A DNA stretch of 30,850 nt. It comes from a virus. The translations under genes and the position numbers were made by a program. The stretch lies in IMG/VR virus record IMGVR_UViG_3300043427_000815, positions 1-30,850 of that record. The stretch is one strand, 5' to 3'. Every line of letters starts with the position of its first letter. Within the stretch, counting starts at the first letter, position 1. Shown one piece after another: positions 7,920 to 15,556 of this stretch. The notes under the pieces are model-generated. The model was not told where the DNA came from. It searched no databases and worked only from the letters and a program-made list of their open reading frames with translations.

Positions 7920-8486
7920 TCAGCTACGGCGAATGGCAAAGTTGCCCGGTCCACTAATTCTAAGCCCAGTCAAATATCTTTCAAAGATCGGGGGCACGCG
8001 GTCGGCGCCGGTAGCCGAGGCACTAGCACCAGCATTGACCACGCTGAGGCTGCCAATGGTGACCGACTTGTAATCCTCCATGCCGCTCAGGCCAAGGCCA
8101 TCCTTGTTGTTGTTCAAGTAAACAGCCAGAACGCACTGAGCCTTTTTGATCTGATCAGGGATTTCAGTCGTCGTGTAATAGTCCGTGGTGATACGGAACG
8201 GGAAGCCAACCGCGTAGGTGTTGATATAGGTGTCAGGCTTACGAACCCCATCACGGGGCCATTGCAACGCTTGAGTATCAGTGGCGCGAGCACCAAGGAA
8301 CCGCTCACGATCAAGGCGCTGGGTAGCGGAATACAAAGCGCGATTTTTTTGATCAGTGGTGGCTGATGCCCAGGCCGTTACGTCGTCGTCCTGAACGAAG
8401 CCTTCAATGATCAGTTCCGCTGCCGCCAGCGTCAGGTAGGAGTTTGCGTTTGCGCCCCCCACTGTTGCGTCGATTGTTATTGCCAT
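7920..8486 (-). CDS. Head-tail connector/adaptor (DnaT-like family)
   Basis: This 188-residue protein opens with the pattern T-x-G-G-x-N-A-N-S-Y-L-T-L-A-A-A-E, then WASATTDQKNRALYSATQRLD. These are signatures of the family labelled putative DnaT-like ssDNA-binding protein, which in phage genomes is the head-tail adaptor following the capsid gene. Sequence around LQWPRDGV and a helix PDQIKKAQCVLAVYLNNN are also typical. Despite the name there is no reason to think it works in replication here. Its start lies inside the preceding small gene (83-base overlap). That overlap is long, but both starts look sound. Confidence 0.82.
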   Translation of the reverse strand: MAITIDATVGGANANSYLTLAAAELIIEGFVQDDDVTAWASATTDQKNRALYSATQRLDRERFLGARATDTQALQWPRDGVRKPDTYINTYAVGFPFRITTDYYTTTEIPDQIKKAQCVLAVYLNNNKDGLGLSGMEDYKSVTIGSLSVVNAGASASATGADRVPPIFERYLTGLRISGPGNFAIRRS

Positions 8487-8610
8487 CGTTTGACAGCGCA
8501 GGGGTTTTCGTTACTTCAAGTTTAGGAGTGGGCTCTGCAATAGGGAAAGAGGCCCCAGCCGTAGCCAGAGCCTCCGATTCACGCAGTCGCCGGAAAGCGA
8601 ACAACCCCAT
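8404..8610 (-). CDS. Small basic hypothetical protein (MGLFAFRRLRE start)
   Basis: This 68-residue protein starts MGLFAFRRLRESEALATAG. It has a Pro/Lys-containing centre and an Asn/Arg/Gly-rich tail, probably disordered. Its ATG forms an ATGA overlap with the stop of the gene upstream (8608-8612), supporting translation. Without it, 123 bases would be empty in an otherwise gapless array. The last 27 codons run over the start of the connector gene in another frame, which explains the odd C-terminal composition. The function is unknown. Confidence 0.55.
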   Translation of the reverse strand: MGLFAFRRLRESEALATAGASFPIAEPTPKLEVTKTPALSNDGNNNRRNSGGRKRKLLPDAGGSGTDH

Positions 8611-8978
8611 CAGGCAGCAGCGGCCTTAATGATGGCGTAGTTGAGCACAAGAGCTTCACTAGCGGTGCTGCCCAGATTGGACAGGGTGACAGTGAAGGAT
8701 CCAGCAGCAACAGCGCTGACGCTGGCCACATAAGTTCCAGTGCTGGCACCAGATTTGACGGCCACAACGGGCACATCAGAAGCAGCAACAAAGCTGTTGG
8801 TGACAACAAAGCTAACTTCAGCAGCACCAGCAAGCTCAGCGTCATCGGTGGTGATGGCGCCACAAACAGCGTTAATGGTCACGCCGGTTGCTTTGCTGGT
8901 TTCTTGAGTCACGGCACTGCCGAGACCGGTGGGATAGCCAATCGCCTTACCGGCGGTAGCTTCAAAAACGGATGCCAT
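8610..8978 (-). CDS. Capsid decoration-like protein
   Basis: This 122-residue, Ala/Val/Thr/Ser-rich protein has alternating strands (EVSFVVTNSFVAASDVPVVAVKSG, TYVASVSAVAAGSFTVTLSNLG). This composition is common in small Ig-like or beta-sandwich capsid ornaments and head-fibre N-terminal domains. It directly follows the major capsid gene and has a strong ribosome site (GGAGGA, about seven bases before the ATG), consistent with high expression. The role as decoration or stabilising protein is inferred from position and composition. Confidence 0.65.
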   Translation of the reverse strand: MASVFEATAGKAIGYPTGLGSAVTQETSKATGVTINAVCGAITTDDAELAGAAEVSFVVTNSFVAASDVPVVAVKSGASTGTYVASVSAVAAGSFTVTLSNLGSTASEALVLNYAIIKAAAA

Positions 8979-8993
8979 TTTCAGTTCCTCCTA

Positions 8994-10016
8994 TCAATCG
9001 AAGTTGGAAGTGATGGTGGCACGCACGATTCCAATGTTCTTGGTTTCGTACACCTTGCTCCAGTTGCCAACAGTGGCGAGCTGAGCGCGGGTGGGGTTCG
9101 TGGTGGTCACGGCCCACTTAGCGCCAACGGGGTGGTACAGGTAGTGCATGTCCAGAGACATTGCATCCGATTTGGCCAGGATGTCCCGGTCAACTTCGGT
9201 GCGCATTGCAGCTTGCTCACCGGAGGCAATGGCGCCAGCAGTGAAGAAGTAACAAGCGTAGTTACCAGCGGAATTGGTGATGTCGTCCGAAACGATCACG
9301 TTGAGCCCCATATATTGAGGCACTCGCACATCGCCGTAGGCAGCAGCCACAGAGCCACCAACAGCGTTGATGGTGCTAGCGCCGGTAGCAGGGGTGGACA
9401 GGCGGGCTTCCGTGTTGGTCACGTAGTCAATCGCCTTGCGCTCCACGAGGTCGTAGTAGCAAGCCGAGTGCATAGCCACAGCGGTCAGCTTGTCGCCTTG
9501 ATCGCCCAGGATTGCGCGAGCCTTAGCCACCTGACGGGGACCGAGGGCAGTGGCGCCGCTGGTGTCAAAACGCAGAGCGTCAAAGGCAGGGGAGTCAGAG
9601 CCGGTCAGGCTACCGAACACACCTTCCAGGCACTTATAGAGGTCAGCCTGCTGCTGGTTAGCAACGTACTCACCAACTTTGGCGCCAATGGCGGCCATGG
9701 GATCAGAACCTGCGGCCAGAGCAGCAAGGTCACGAGCCTCGAAGGCACGACCACGGTGCAGGATCACGCCGATTTGCTTATCAGCAGTGATTTTGCCGGG
9801 GGTCAGGCTGGAAGAATCAGACAGGACTTCCAGATCGCCAGACAGGTTGGCCTTCCAGAAAGGCACGTTGACGAAATCACCACCTTCGGTTGCATTCAGT
9901 TCCGCCATGGGCTGCACAACGCCGCTGGCAAGAAACTGGTTCCGCTGGGTCGATTGCTCGATCACATACGGAGTAAAAACCTCAGGGATGATCACGTCGG
10001 AGCGAAGAGTCGCCAC
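8994..10016 (-). CDS. Major capsid protein (HK97 fold)
   Basis: This 340-residue protein starts VIIPEVFTPYVIEQSTQRNQFL and has PFWKANLSGDLEVL, ADKQIGVILHRGRAFEARDLA and YYDLVERKAIDYVTNTEA. It ends in YFFTAGAIASGEQ and LHYLYHP-type segments near the C-terminus (here MHYLYHPVGAKW). This matches phage coat proteins of the HK97 fold, close to the gp13-like group. The GTG start at 10014-10016 has a TGGAGA ribosome site eight bases upstream. It lies between scaffold and decoration genes. There is no obvious fused protease or delta domain; the separate upstream scaffold gene serves assembly. Confidence 0.92.
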   Translation of the reverse strand: MATLRSDVIIPEVFTPYVIEQSTQRNQFLASGVVQPMAELNATEGGDFVNVPFWKANLSGDLEVLSDSSSLTPGKITADKQIGVILHRGRAFEARDLAALAAGSDPMAAIGAKVGEYVANQQQADLYKCLEGVFGSLTGSDSPAFDALRFDTSGATALGPRQVAKARAILGDQGDKLTAVAMHSACYYDLVERKAIDYVTNTEARLSTPATGASTINAVGGSVAAAYGDVRVPQYMGLNVIVSDDITNSAGNYACYFFTAGAIASGEQAAMRTEVDRDILAKSDAMSLDMHYLYHPVGAKWAVTTTNPTRAQLATVGNWSKVYETKNIGIVRATITSNFD

Positions 10017-10099
10017 GATGAAATCTCCAAAAATGGTTTACAGATGCGGGCGTAACCCAATGACGGACGGCGTAGCCATTCACGTCTAACGGTTACATA

Positions 10100-10795
10100 T
10101 TAAGCATTGTTTGCGGCGGCCTTCAAGCGTTCGTACATATCACGGTCGGTTTTGTAGAGCCGTGATTGCTCCGTCAGGTTGAAATGCTCGCGGGTGAAGG
10201 GGTTCTTCATGCCTGCGGGAACCTCGTTGGACATTGGCTTGATGCCCACAGGAGCGCCAGAACCCTTGACGTTGGGTGCCCTGAACAGATAACCGCGTTC
10301 GGCCTTGAGGCGTTCAACCCATTGATCCATGGGAACCTCGTTGTAGCCATCAACGGCCACAGGGTTGCCGGATTCATCCAGCTTCAACTGATCACGGACA
10401 AGGCGCAATGCATCGTGAGGGTTGTGGGCACCCTGTTCGGCAAGGATGGCAACCACCCGATTGTCCAGTTGATTGACGGTCAGCTTGGATTCAAGTTCAG
10501 CAATCCGTTTTTTGTAACCGTCTTCCCGTTCTTGAAATTGCTGGGCGTATTGCTTCAGGGCCTCGTCGTACTTGCCCTTGGATTCGAGTTCTTCTTGTTC
10601 CTTGCGACGTTTGAACTCAAGCAATTCCTGAATATCAACGCCATCAGGCAATGACGGCGCCTTTTCCTTTTGTTCCTTGAGTTTGCCGATCAACTCAAAG
10701 TTTTTGCGCTCTAGCCCTTCAATGCTGCGCTTAAGCTTTTCAAGTTCATCGTTGCCAGCAGTCTGCGTAGCTTCCTGCAGTTGTTCTTCAGACAT
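10100..10795 (-). CDS. Capsid scaffolding protein
   Basis: This 231-residue, highly charged protein has a long coiled coil (residues about 15-110, rich in Glu/Lys/Gln with heptads such as LEKLKRSIEGLERKNFELIGK). Then come LVRDQLKLDESGNPVAVDG and a C-terminal basic region ending TDRDMYERLKAAANNA. The layout is that of phage scaffold proteins, which form a temporary core that the capsid protein assembles around and then leave. It lies immediately before the major capsid gene. No protease motif is visible, so proteolysis, if any, needs another protein. Confidence 0.85.
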   Translation of the reverse strand: MSEEQLQEATQTAGNDELEKLKRSIEGLERKNFELIGKLKEQKEKAPSLPDGVDIQELLEFKRRKEQEELESKGKYDEALKQYAQQFQEREDGYKKRIAELESKLTVNQLDNRVVAILAEQGAHNPHDALRLVRDQLKLDESGNPVAVDGYNEVPMDQWVERLKAERGYLFRAPNVKGSGAPVGIKPMSNEVPAGMKNPFTREHFNLTEQSRLYKTDRDMYERLKAAANNA

Positions 10796-10852
10796 TGTGA
10801 CCCGTAGGGTTTACCACCAGACTGTATTAGTAAATGATGGTTTTTGCACGCG

Positions 10853-11047
10853 ATGTCACGGCGGGAATGGAATACGCCGGTTCGTGAACCGTGGAATCCT
10901 GTGATCTATTCGCTTCTGAAGGCCATCGACCTGCATACGCAGCAGTATTTGAAGACGGGTGACCGATGGCACGCGGACAATGCCAACGCGCTGCGTAAGT
11001 ACGTGGCGGAGCTAAAGGATCGGATTCACAAGGCGGAAGGTCGGTAG
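10853..11047 (+). CDS. Small antisense-located protein in the structural array
   Basis: This 64-residue protein begins MSRREWNTPVREPWNPVIYSLLKAID. A long charged helix follows (DNANALRKYVAELKDRIHKAEGR). It lies on the plus strand between the scaffold gene and the DUF6321-like gene, both minus. No minus-strand frame explains these 200 bases, and the residue pattern (amphipathic helices, conserved-looking Trp/Pro segment) looks coding. The stop at 11045-11047 is convergent with the next minus-strand stop, one base apart. I saw no good sigma70 promoter upstream. The function is unknown; it could act late or be expressed by read-through from the plus side. Confidence 0.6.
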   Translation: MSRREWNTPVREPWNPVIYSLLKAIDLHTQQYLKTGDRWHADNANALRKYVAELKDRIHKAEGR

Positions 11048-11048
11048 A

Positions 11049-11339
11049 TCACCATTTTTCGTTGGCAGACCACCACGCCGCTGACATTTTGCCTTTGGCG
11101 ATGTTTGCCGCATGGCGTGCCTTGAATGATGCCCTTCTGGCCTTGTCCGCTGCTGATTCTCCTTTTCGCGGTGGTGAGCCTGACACGCCCTGCTGACCGA
11201 AACGAATAAGTTTTACCTTGTCGCCTTCCTTGGCTAGGACCACATGGGATTTGGTCGGATGGTCTGGTGTCCGCTTGGGTTTGTTGTAACCCTCGAATTT
11301 CTCGCCTCGGTATTCAATCATCGTCATCGTCTCCGTCAT
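11049..11339 (-). CDS. Small basic phage protein (DUF6321-like)
   Basis: This 96-residue basic protein has YRGEKFEGYNKPKRTPDHPTKSHVVLAKEGDKVKLIRFGQQGVSGSPP and ends FKARHAANIAKGKMSAAWWSANEKW. I recognise this pattern from a small conserved family found in many tailed phages (I believe DUF6321). The function is unknown; the charge and the RHAANIAKGKMSAAWW end suggest nucleic acid or capsid-interior binding (inference). The first in-frame ATG encodes MTETMTMIEYRG; an internal ATG at residue 7 (MIEYRG) is an equally plausible start. It overlaps the acidic gene upstream by 26 bases. Confidence 0.75.
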   Translation of the reverse strand: MTETMTMIEYRGEKFEGYNKPKRTPDHPTKSHVVLAKEGDKVKLIRFGQQGVSGSPPRKGESAADKARRASFKARHAANIAKGKMSAAWWSANEKW

Positions 11340-11496
11340 CGGTGCAGGTGATCACTTCAACGCCCTCGGCAAGGCGACCCATCAAGGCGCCAAGGATTTC
11401 AGGGCTATTGGGCGTTGGGAAGATGAAGCGACCCTCAATCATGCCGTCAGCACATTTGAGATAGGTGCAACTGCCTTCCCAGATCCTGCCGTTCAT
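11314..11496 (-). CDS. Small protein with acidic tail
   Basis: This 60-residue protein opens MNGRIWEGSCTYLKCADGMIEG and ends with a run of Asp (DDGDDDDD). The ATG at 11494-11496 shares an ATGA with the stop of the Tudor-like gene, so translation is likely coupled. The acidic tail is read over the start of the next gene in another frame. Two cysteines lie seven residues apart in the N-terminal part. I do not recognise a family. Confidence 0.6.
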   Translation of the reverse strand: MNGRIWEGSCTYLKCADGMIEGRFIFPTPNSPEILGALMGRLAEGVEVITCTDDGDDDDD

Positions 11497-11726
11497 GGCT
11501 TCCGCTTCGGAGCTTCTTTTAATTCTGATCGCTTCTTAAGAACTGGGTTACCGGTTGATTCCGATTCAATTCTTAGGACGGGATCTTCATCAGTGCCAAC
11601 ACGGGTGACCTGCCCGCCAGATGGCCCGGTGATGGTGGCACGTTTACCAGCCTTGCCAGTCACCACGCCGTAGGTGGTTGTGCCTTGATAAGTCCAGCTA
11701 ACGCGGGAACCGATGCCGATAGCCAT
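11493..11726 (-). CDS. Hypervirulence-associated TUDOR-like (DUF2945) domain protein
   Basis: This 77-residue protein has GSRVSWTYQGTTTYGVVTGKAGK, EDPVLRIESESTGNPVLKKRSEL. This is the hallmark of the small SH3/Tudor-like domain called DUF2945 or Hva1_TUDOR: G-x-x-V-x-W-x-x-x-x-x-x-x-G-V-V followed by D-P-x-x-x-I-x-S-x-x-S/T-G. The ATG at 11724-11726 overlaps the upstream stop (TGATG); a GTG one codon before is possible. The molecular role of the family is not established. In phages it sits among portal and capsid accessory genes, as here. Confidence 0.75.
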   Translation of the reverse strand: MAIGIGSRVSWTYQGTTTYGVVTGKAGKRATITGPSGGQVTRVGTDEDPVLRIESESTGNPVLKKRSELKEAPKRKP

Positions 11727-11911
11727 CACTTTTTGCCTTTGGGTTTACGGGTTTTGCCAGCTTCCGACAGGGCAATGGCGATGGCCTGCTTACGGCTTTT
11801 TACGGTTGGACCTTTGCCGGGGCCGGGCTTGCCGCTTTTCAACGTACCCGCCTTGTATTCGCTCATTACTTTGCCGATCTTCTTTTCGGCCTTGGTCGGT
11901 TTCTTGGCCAC
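11726..11911 (-). CDS. Small lysine-rich DUF6496-like protein
   Basis: This 61-residue protein begins MAKKPTKAEKKIGKVMSEYKAGTLKSG and ends SRKQAIAIALSEAGKTRKPKGKK. The pattern K-A-E-K-K-I-x-K-V-M-x-E-[FY]-K and R-K-Q-A-I-A-I-A-L-S-E-A-G is that of a widespread small basic family (DUF6496). It is common in phages and bacteria, with unknown function and probable nucleic acid binding. The start is GTG at 11909-11911 without a clear ribosome site. The gene lies inside the 3' part of the next gene in another frame (122-base overlap), so expression could depend on coupling or on frameshifting from it. Confidence 0.72.
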   Translation of the reverse strand: MAKKPTKAEKKIGKVMSEYKAGTLKSGKPGPGKGPTVKSRKQAIAIALSEAGKTRKPKGKK

Positions 11912-12080
11912 GGGGGAAGGGCAAGTAATCCAACTTTAGGCCGGACTTATCAACCCAGCCGATTGTTCCATCATCAAGCTTTTGAAGTCTGGCTTCAATG
12001 ATCGCTTCGCCGCAGGGAACATCAACCCAATCGGATTGAACGCGACCATCTAGGTAACGCCTAATTACCGGCAGATCCAT
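11790..12080 (-). CDS. Small hypothetical protein overlapping the DUF6496-like gene
   Basis: This 96-residue protein has a native-looking first part (MDLPVIRRYLDGRVQSDWV through GWVDKSGLKLDYLPFP, about 56 residues). Its C-terminal 40 residues are Arg/Gln/Lys-rich and are encoded over the DUF6496-like gene in another frame. The ATG at 12078-12080 overlaps the end of the MuF gene by 20 bases. The composition break at residue 56 suggests either that the tail is a by-product of overlap or that ribosomes move to the DUF6496 frame at a CCC-C run there. No family recognised. Confidence 0.55.
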   Translation of the reverse strand: MDLPVIRRYLDGRVQSDWVDVPCGEAIIEARLQKLDDGTIGWVDKSGLKLDYLPFPRGQETDQGRKEDRQSNERIQGGYVEKRQARPRQRSNRKKP

Positions 12081-13374
12081 AGCGTTGCTGAAGCTGCTTC
12101 AGGGTAACTTCGCTGCCATCTTCTCGCACCATGCGGCTAAGGGCATCTTGGGGGCCATATTTATCAGAGAGCTTGGTGAAGTAAGCGGCGCGATTTTTGC
12201 CTAGAACTTCATCTTGATACGCCTTCGGCTGTTGTTTGAGCCATTGCCCATAGGTCAGGCTGCCTTTTACTGGCCCGTCAGCACTGGCGCGAACCGATGG
12301 ACCTGTACCCCAATCCGGCGGTGGGATACCCAAACCTTTGTAATCAATGATTGGGATCGTTGTTGAACGGCAGTTGAAATGAACGGGAGGAACAGGGCCT
12401 TTGCCGTAAACGTATTCCTTGCCGTCAAGGCTGCGGCAGATCGCAGAGGTTCGACTGTCGAGCGTGGCAACGTAGCGGTATTTCTTGGTTATATCGCCGT
12501 TAGCGCGGTAGACCTGTTCACTAGCGGCATTGGCGACTTGTTGGACACTTGTACGTACAACGGTCAACACCTGATGGTCAGCCATGCGGGTTAGTTCACC
12601 ACCAGCTAACGCTTGTTGCCGTGCGGTTTTGGCCAGATCACCAAACTCAAGGTTGCCGACAAGGCGGTTGGCGATTTGCGCGGTGGGTTCGCCCGTCAAG
12701 ATGCCCGTTCTGACGATGGCATTAAATCGCTGAGCCTGGGATTCAGCTAATCCGCGAAACGCCTTTTCGACCACCTCGCCATTGGGAAGGGTGATGGCTG
12801 CACCTTGGCCTGCGGTCAGATTGAACCCACCAGTTCCGGGCAGCGTGAAATTTAAATCAGTGGGGTCGATTGACGCGACACTGGCAGCAAAGTTCGGCGC
12901 AACCTGAACGGTGTTGACCTGGGCTAAGGCATTGACCTGTGAAGGCAGCAGTTCGCGCCCATCAGCAACGCCACCAGTTAGCGCAAGCTTGATTTGATCA
13001 GTGACAAATTCAGTTTGCAGCTCCGCCAAACCCTGCAGTTCAGTGGCGACATATCCTGTACTGCGTCCCGCCCATCCGTCCAAGGATTCCTTGAGCTGGG
13101 CAAGGATTACGCGGAGCCGTTGAGCCTGAACAGATGCAGGGCTAACAATGCCCGCACCTGCTGTTGCCTGACCAAAGTTGATGCGGCGTAGATCATCAAC
13201 CGCACTCAAAACAATGTCGTTGTAATCGCGGACAATTTGACGCGCTACGGCATTGCTGAAACGGTTTAGATCAATGGCATTGCGGTAGATATTGGCAACA
13301 GGATCTTTGCGGTTGATGCGCCGCTTGAATTGCTCAACATTGAGCAGGCGAGGGGTAACGCCTGATTGCGTCAT
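12061..13374 (-). CDS. Phage Mu F-like head morphogenesis protein
   Basis: This 437-residue protein has a C-terminal Mu F-like domain (about residues 285-350): YRYVATLDSRTSAICRSLDGKEY, then PPVHFNCRSTTIPI. This is the paired Cys/His signature R-T-S-x-x-C...P-x-H-x-x-C-R-S. The upstream part is helical and includes NRLVGNLEFGDLAKTARQQA. The start at 13374 overlaps the portal stop by one base; portal followed by MuF is the usual order. MuF proteins (gp7 of SPP1) bind the portal and act in head assembly or early DNA ejection. There is no C-terminal toxin fusion; the protein ends about 90 residues after the motif. Confidence 0.93.
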   Translation of the reverse strand: MTQSGVTPRLLNVEQFKRRINRKDPVANIYRNAIDLNRFSNAVARQIVRDYNDIVLSAVDDLRRINFGQATAGAGIVSPASVQAQRLRVILAQLKESLDGWAGRSTGYVATELQGLAELQTEFVTDQIKLALTGGVADGRELLPSQVNALAQVNTVQVAPNFAASVASIDPTDLNFTLPGTGGFNLTAGQGAAITLPNGEVVEKAFRGLAESQAQRFNAIVRTGILTGEPTAQIANRLVGNLEFGDLAKTARQQALAGGELTRMADHQVLTVVRTSVQQVANAASEQVYRANGDITKKYRYVATLDSRTSAICRSLDGKEYVYGKGPVPPVHFNCRSTTIPIIDYKGLGIPPPDWGTGPSVRASADGPVKGSLTYGQWLKQQPKAYQDEVLGKNRAAYFTKLSDKYGPQDALSRMVREDGSEVTLKQLQQRYGSAGN

Positions 13375-14864
13375 TATTCAGGCAGAACAACGGGGGTTTG
13401 ATCATCTTCCTGAATCATCTCTTCGCCTGTGATGTCTTCACTGCCAAGATTTTCAGGGCCACCCATTTCGATTAACCCGCCCGATTGCGTAGCTTCCAGT
13501 TCCTCCTCAACGTCAAAATCGTCGCCTAGGACTTCGCCTTCGGCAAGTTGATCAAGGAGGGTCTTTTGGCTGATGACACCAGCGGTGTAGGTCTGAAGCA
13601 GTGCAAGGATTTCAGCAGGCTCCATCCGTGCGGCGATGAAGTCACGGTTGACAAAGCTGCTACCTGATTGCGGAAGGCCAAGGTAATCAGCGTGGAACCG
13701 CAGGCAGTTGTCAATCAGATCTTGCACCTGCTGAGCAATCACCATCATGGTGCTGTCACCTTGGCTGCGATCAATACGCTTTGCCTCAGCGGTTTCAGCG
13801 CTTAGCTTCTGGCCCAACACGGCGGACAGGCCAAGTTCGTTGATCTGGGCTGCAAGCTGCTCCAAGCGGCGGAACTGCGCTTCAAAGCTACGGCCACCAG
13901 GCTCGATGTATTCAGCCCGACCCTCAGACGGCAATGCCAGAGCTTCAGATGGCCCGGCGCTGATCTCTTCAGCAGAGCTGGGGAAGCCAAACAACGCCAG
14001 CATCGGCACGGCGCTGATGTGCAGCATGTTGTCCAGATCGCTCTGAATCTGGTAGGTCTTCAGGTTCAGCTCGGCAATATCTTCCAGCGGTGGGCGAGAT
14101 TCAAGAAGGCCAACACGGTTGGAATAGGCGACAGCAAAGGGGATGTAATCAAGGCTGGTGTTGCCATCAGCGATCTTCTCAAAACTGCCCTTCGTGTCGT
14201 CTTGCCTAAAGACTTCATAGGAGCCTGGGCGCAACACGCGAATTTGCTCAACGTATTTTTCGCCAAAGTCACCATCAGGAACAACAACACGCTCCATCAG
14301 GCGCAACATGGTCAGACGTTGAGCGCCATTGGAAACTTCAGACCGCCAGCCCAAAATATCGCGTGGGGTATAGGTCACCCAATAGGGACGAAGATTGGCC
14401 GCGTCAGTAATGTTCTGCAGCTCATCTTCAGAGTCAGAAGGGAAGTCAACAAGAACGCCAGCATGGCCATAGCGGACCATTTTGCGGGCTAATTCATAAA
14501 TAAAGATGTTGAGATCGTTGCCCTGTAGATCTACGTCAAACAGTTGCTCACGCAGAACATCAGGTACGTCATCAAGGCGTACAGGCTTTCTGGTCAACAT
14601 GCCTGCCAGCATCCGTTCAAGGCGCTGGTAGTAAGGCGGGCAAACGGAACGGGCTAGGCGGTTGTCGTAGGACTCGTCTTGTTCACGAGGTTCCTGGGGG
14701 AGGTAACGGCGATGCTTGCGACGCATCCCATAAGTGCCCTCCATCAAATCTTCAATCAGGATCCAATGGGCTTCCTGAGCGGCCCAAGCACTATTCGGAT
14801 CTTGAACCTGCGTGGCTGTACGCGCCAAGTTCCGGTCGTAATGCCTGAAACCGGTGTAAGTCAT
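13374..14864 (-). CDS. Portal protein (DUF4055 family)
   Basis: This 496-residue protein is typical of DUF4055 portals: NRLARSVCPPYYQRLERMLAGMLTRKP near the N-terminus, ARKMVRYGHAGVLVDFP at about 130, and YWVTYTPRDILGWR. The stem/crown-type helices include QSDLDNMLHISAVPMLALFGFP and the region LGLSAVLGQKLSAETAEAKRIDRSQ. The last 60 residues are acidic and likely disordered. Portals form the dodecameric DNA channel at one capsid vertex. It stands between the terminase-proximal small genes and the MuF gene, overlapping the latter by one base. The ATG at 14862-14864 has a GCAGAAG ribosome site. Confidence 0.93.
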   Translation of the reverse strand: MTYTGFRHYDRNLARTATQVQDPNSAWAAQEAHWILIEDLMEGTYGMRRKHRRYLPQEPREQDESYDNRLARSVCPPYYQRLERMLAGMLTRKPVRLDDVPDVLREQLFDVDLQGNDLNIFIYELARKMVRYGHAGVLVDFPSDSEDELQNITDAANLRPYWVTYTPRDILGWRSEVSNGAQRLTMLRLMERVVVPDGDFGEKYVEQIRVLRPGSYEVFRQDDTKGSFEKIADGNTSLDYIPFAVAYSNRVGLLESRPPLEDIAELNLKTYQIQSDLDNMLHISAVPMLALFGFPSSAEEISAGPSEALALPSEGRAEYIEPGGRSFEAQFRRLEQLAAQINELGLSAVLGQKLSAETAEAKRIDRSQGDSTMMVIAQQVQDLIDNCLRFHADYLGLPQSGSSFVNRDFIAARMEPAEILALLQTYTAGVISQKTLLDQLAEGEVLGDDFDVEEELEATQSGGLIEMGGPENLGSEDITGEEMIQEDDQTPVVLPE

Positions 14865-14982
14865 CTTCTGCGCCTAGCCATGCACAAATTCTATGGCTCT
14901 AGGTTAGGGCGGATTGAATGCTGGGCCTCCGATACCGCCACACCACGGCGTTCAGCCTTACGGGTAGAACCGACCCAGCAAA

Positions 14983-15174
14983 TTAAATTTCCTCTTCAGC
15001 GCGGAAGATTTCTTCGTCAAGGGCATCAGCGGCGTCATCAAAGCCTTCCTCATAAAGCCATTGTTGGATGACGGAAAGGATTGCGGCGGCTGATGCGCTG
15101 AAGTTATCAGAATCGTCTACATCATGAGCGGCGTCAAAGGCGGCCTCGATTTCGTGCCAAAGGTAGGTTGCCAT
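14983..15174 (-). CDS. Small acidic hypothetical protein
   Basis: This 63-residue protein reads MATYLWHEIEAAFDAAHDV and ends ALDEEIFRAEEEI. It is strongly acidic and predicted to be mostly helical, with two helices separated by SASAAA. No known motif is seen. It lies between the RlpA-like gene and the portal gene on the same strand. The 118 bases after its stop, up to the portal start, hold no gene or clear signal that I can see. Acidic small proteins here may act as chaperones, inhibitors or DNA mimics, but nothing shows which. Confidence 0.65.
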   Translation of the reverse strand: MATYLWHEIEAAFDAAHDVDDSDNFSASAAAILSVIQQWLYEEGFDDAADALDEEIFRAEEEI

Positions 15175-15207
15175 CGTGTCATTGCTGCGTTTTCACAGTA
15201 GCGGCGA

Positions 15208-15528
15208 TCAGTAGGCAATACGAACTTTGGCGATGCCGTTGAGTGGGACGCCGAGACGGTGAGCGGCTGCTGCTGAAAGGTCGATCGAATTGCAGTCGCA
15301 GCGGTCGGTTATGGGTACGGTCAAGGTGCGGCCTTGATGCGAGACACGAACACGGGTTCCGCATGGAAGCCAAGGATGGGCGGCAGTGATTGCTCCCCAA
15401 TGACGGTAGGTTTGCCCGCAATAGGTTGCACGGCCATCAAACCAAGGGTGATAGACGGTGGCGGTGACTGTGCGAGCAGAGGCGGGGCCGTTGAAGAGAA
15501 GGGCCACGGCGAGCAGAAGTCGCTTCAT
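15208..15528 (-). CDS. Secreted RlpA-like double-psi beta-barrel protein
   Basis: This 106-residue protein has an N-terminal signal peptide (MKRLLLAVALLFNGPASA, cleavage likely after ASA). A compact RlpA-like double-psi beta-barrel follows. Visible family marks are TATVYHPWFDGRATYCGQTY, then AAHPWLPCGTRVRVSHQGR, PITDRC and SIDLSAAAAHRLG. H51 and D75 match the positions that in RlpA lytic transglycosylases form the active centre. The cysteines (C37, C56, C77, C79) may form disulphides, consistent with export. It could cut peptidoglycan from the periplasmic side during lysis or entry. The location beside terL, away from the main lysin, is unusual. Exact activity is unproven. Confidence 0.85.
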   Translation of the reverse strand: MKRLLLAVALLFNGPASARTVTATVYHPWFDGRATYCGQTYRHWGAITAAHPWLPCGTRVRVSHQGRTLTVPITDRCDCNSIDLSAAAAHRLGVPLNGIAKVRIAY

Positions 15529-15556
15529 GGTGTGGGTGGATTGCTAGCGAGGTGAA

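Noticed and set aside
8904-10055. Long plus-strand open frame (383 codons) opposite the major capsid gene
   Set aside because: It is the mirror of a strongly biased coding gene; its sequence is His/Gly/Val-rich with no recognisable domains, while the minus strand is a clear HK97-fold capsid protein.
14865-14982. Possible tRNA in the gap before the portal gene
   Set aside because: Some T-arm-like bases occur, but no complete cloverleaf with acceptor stem and anticodon arm could be built on either strand.
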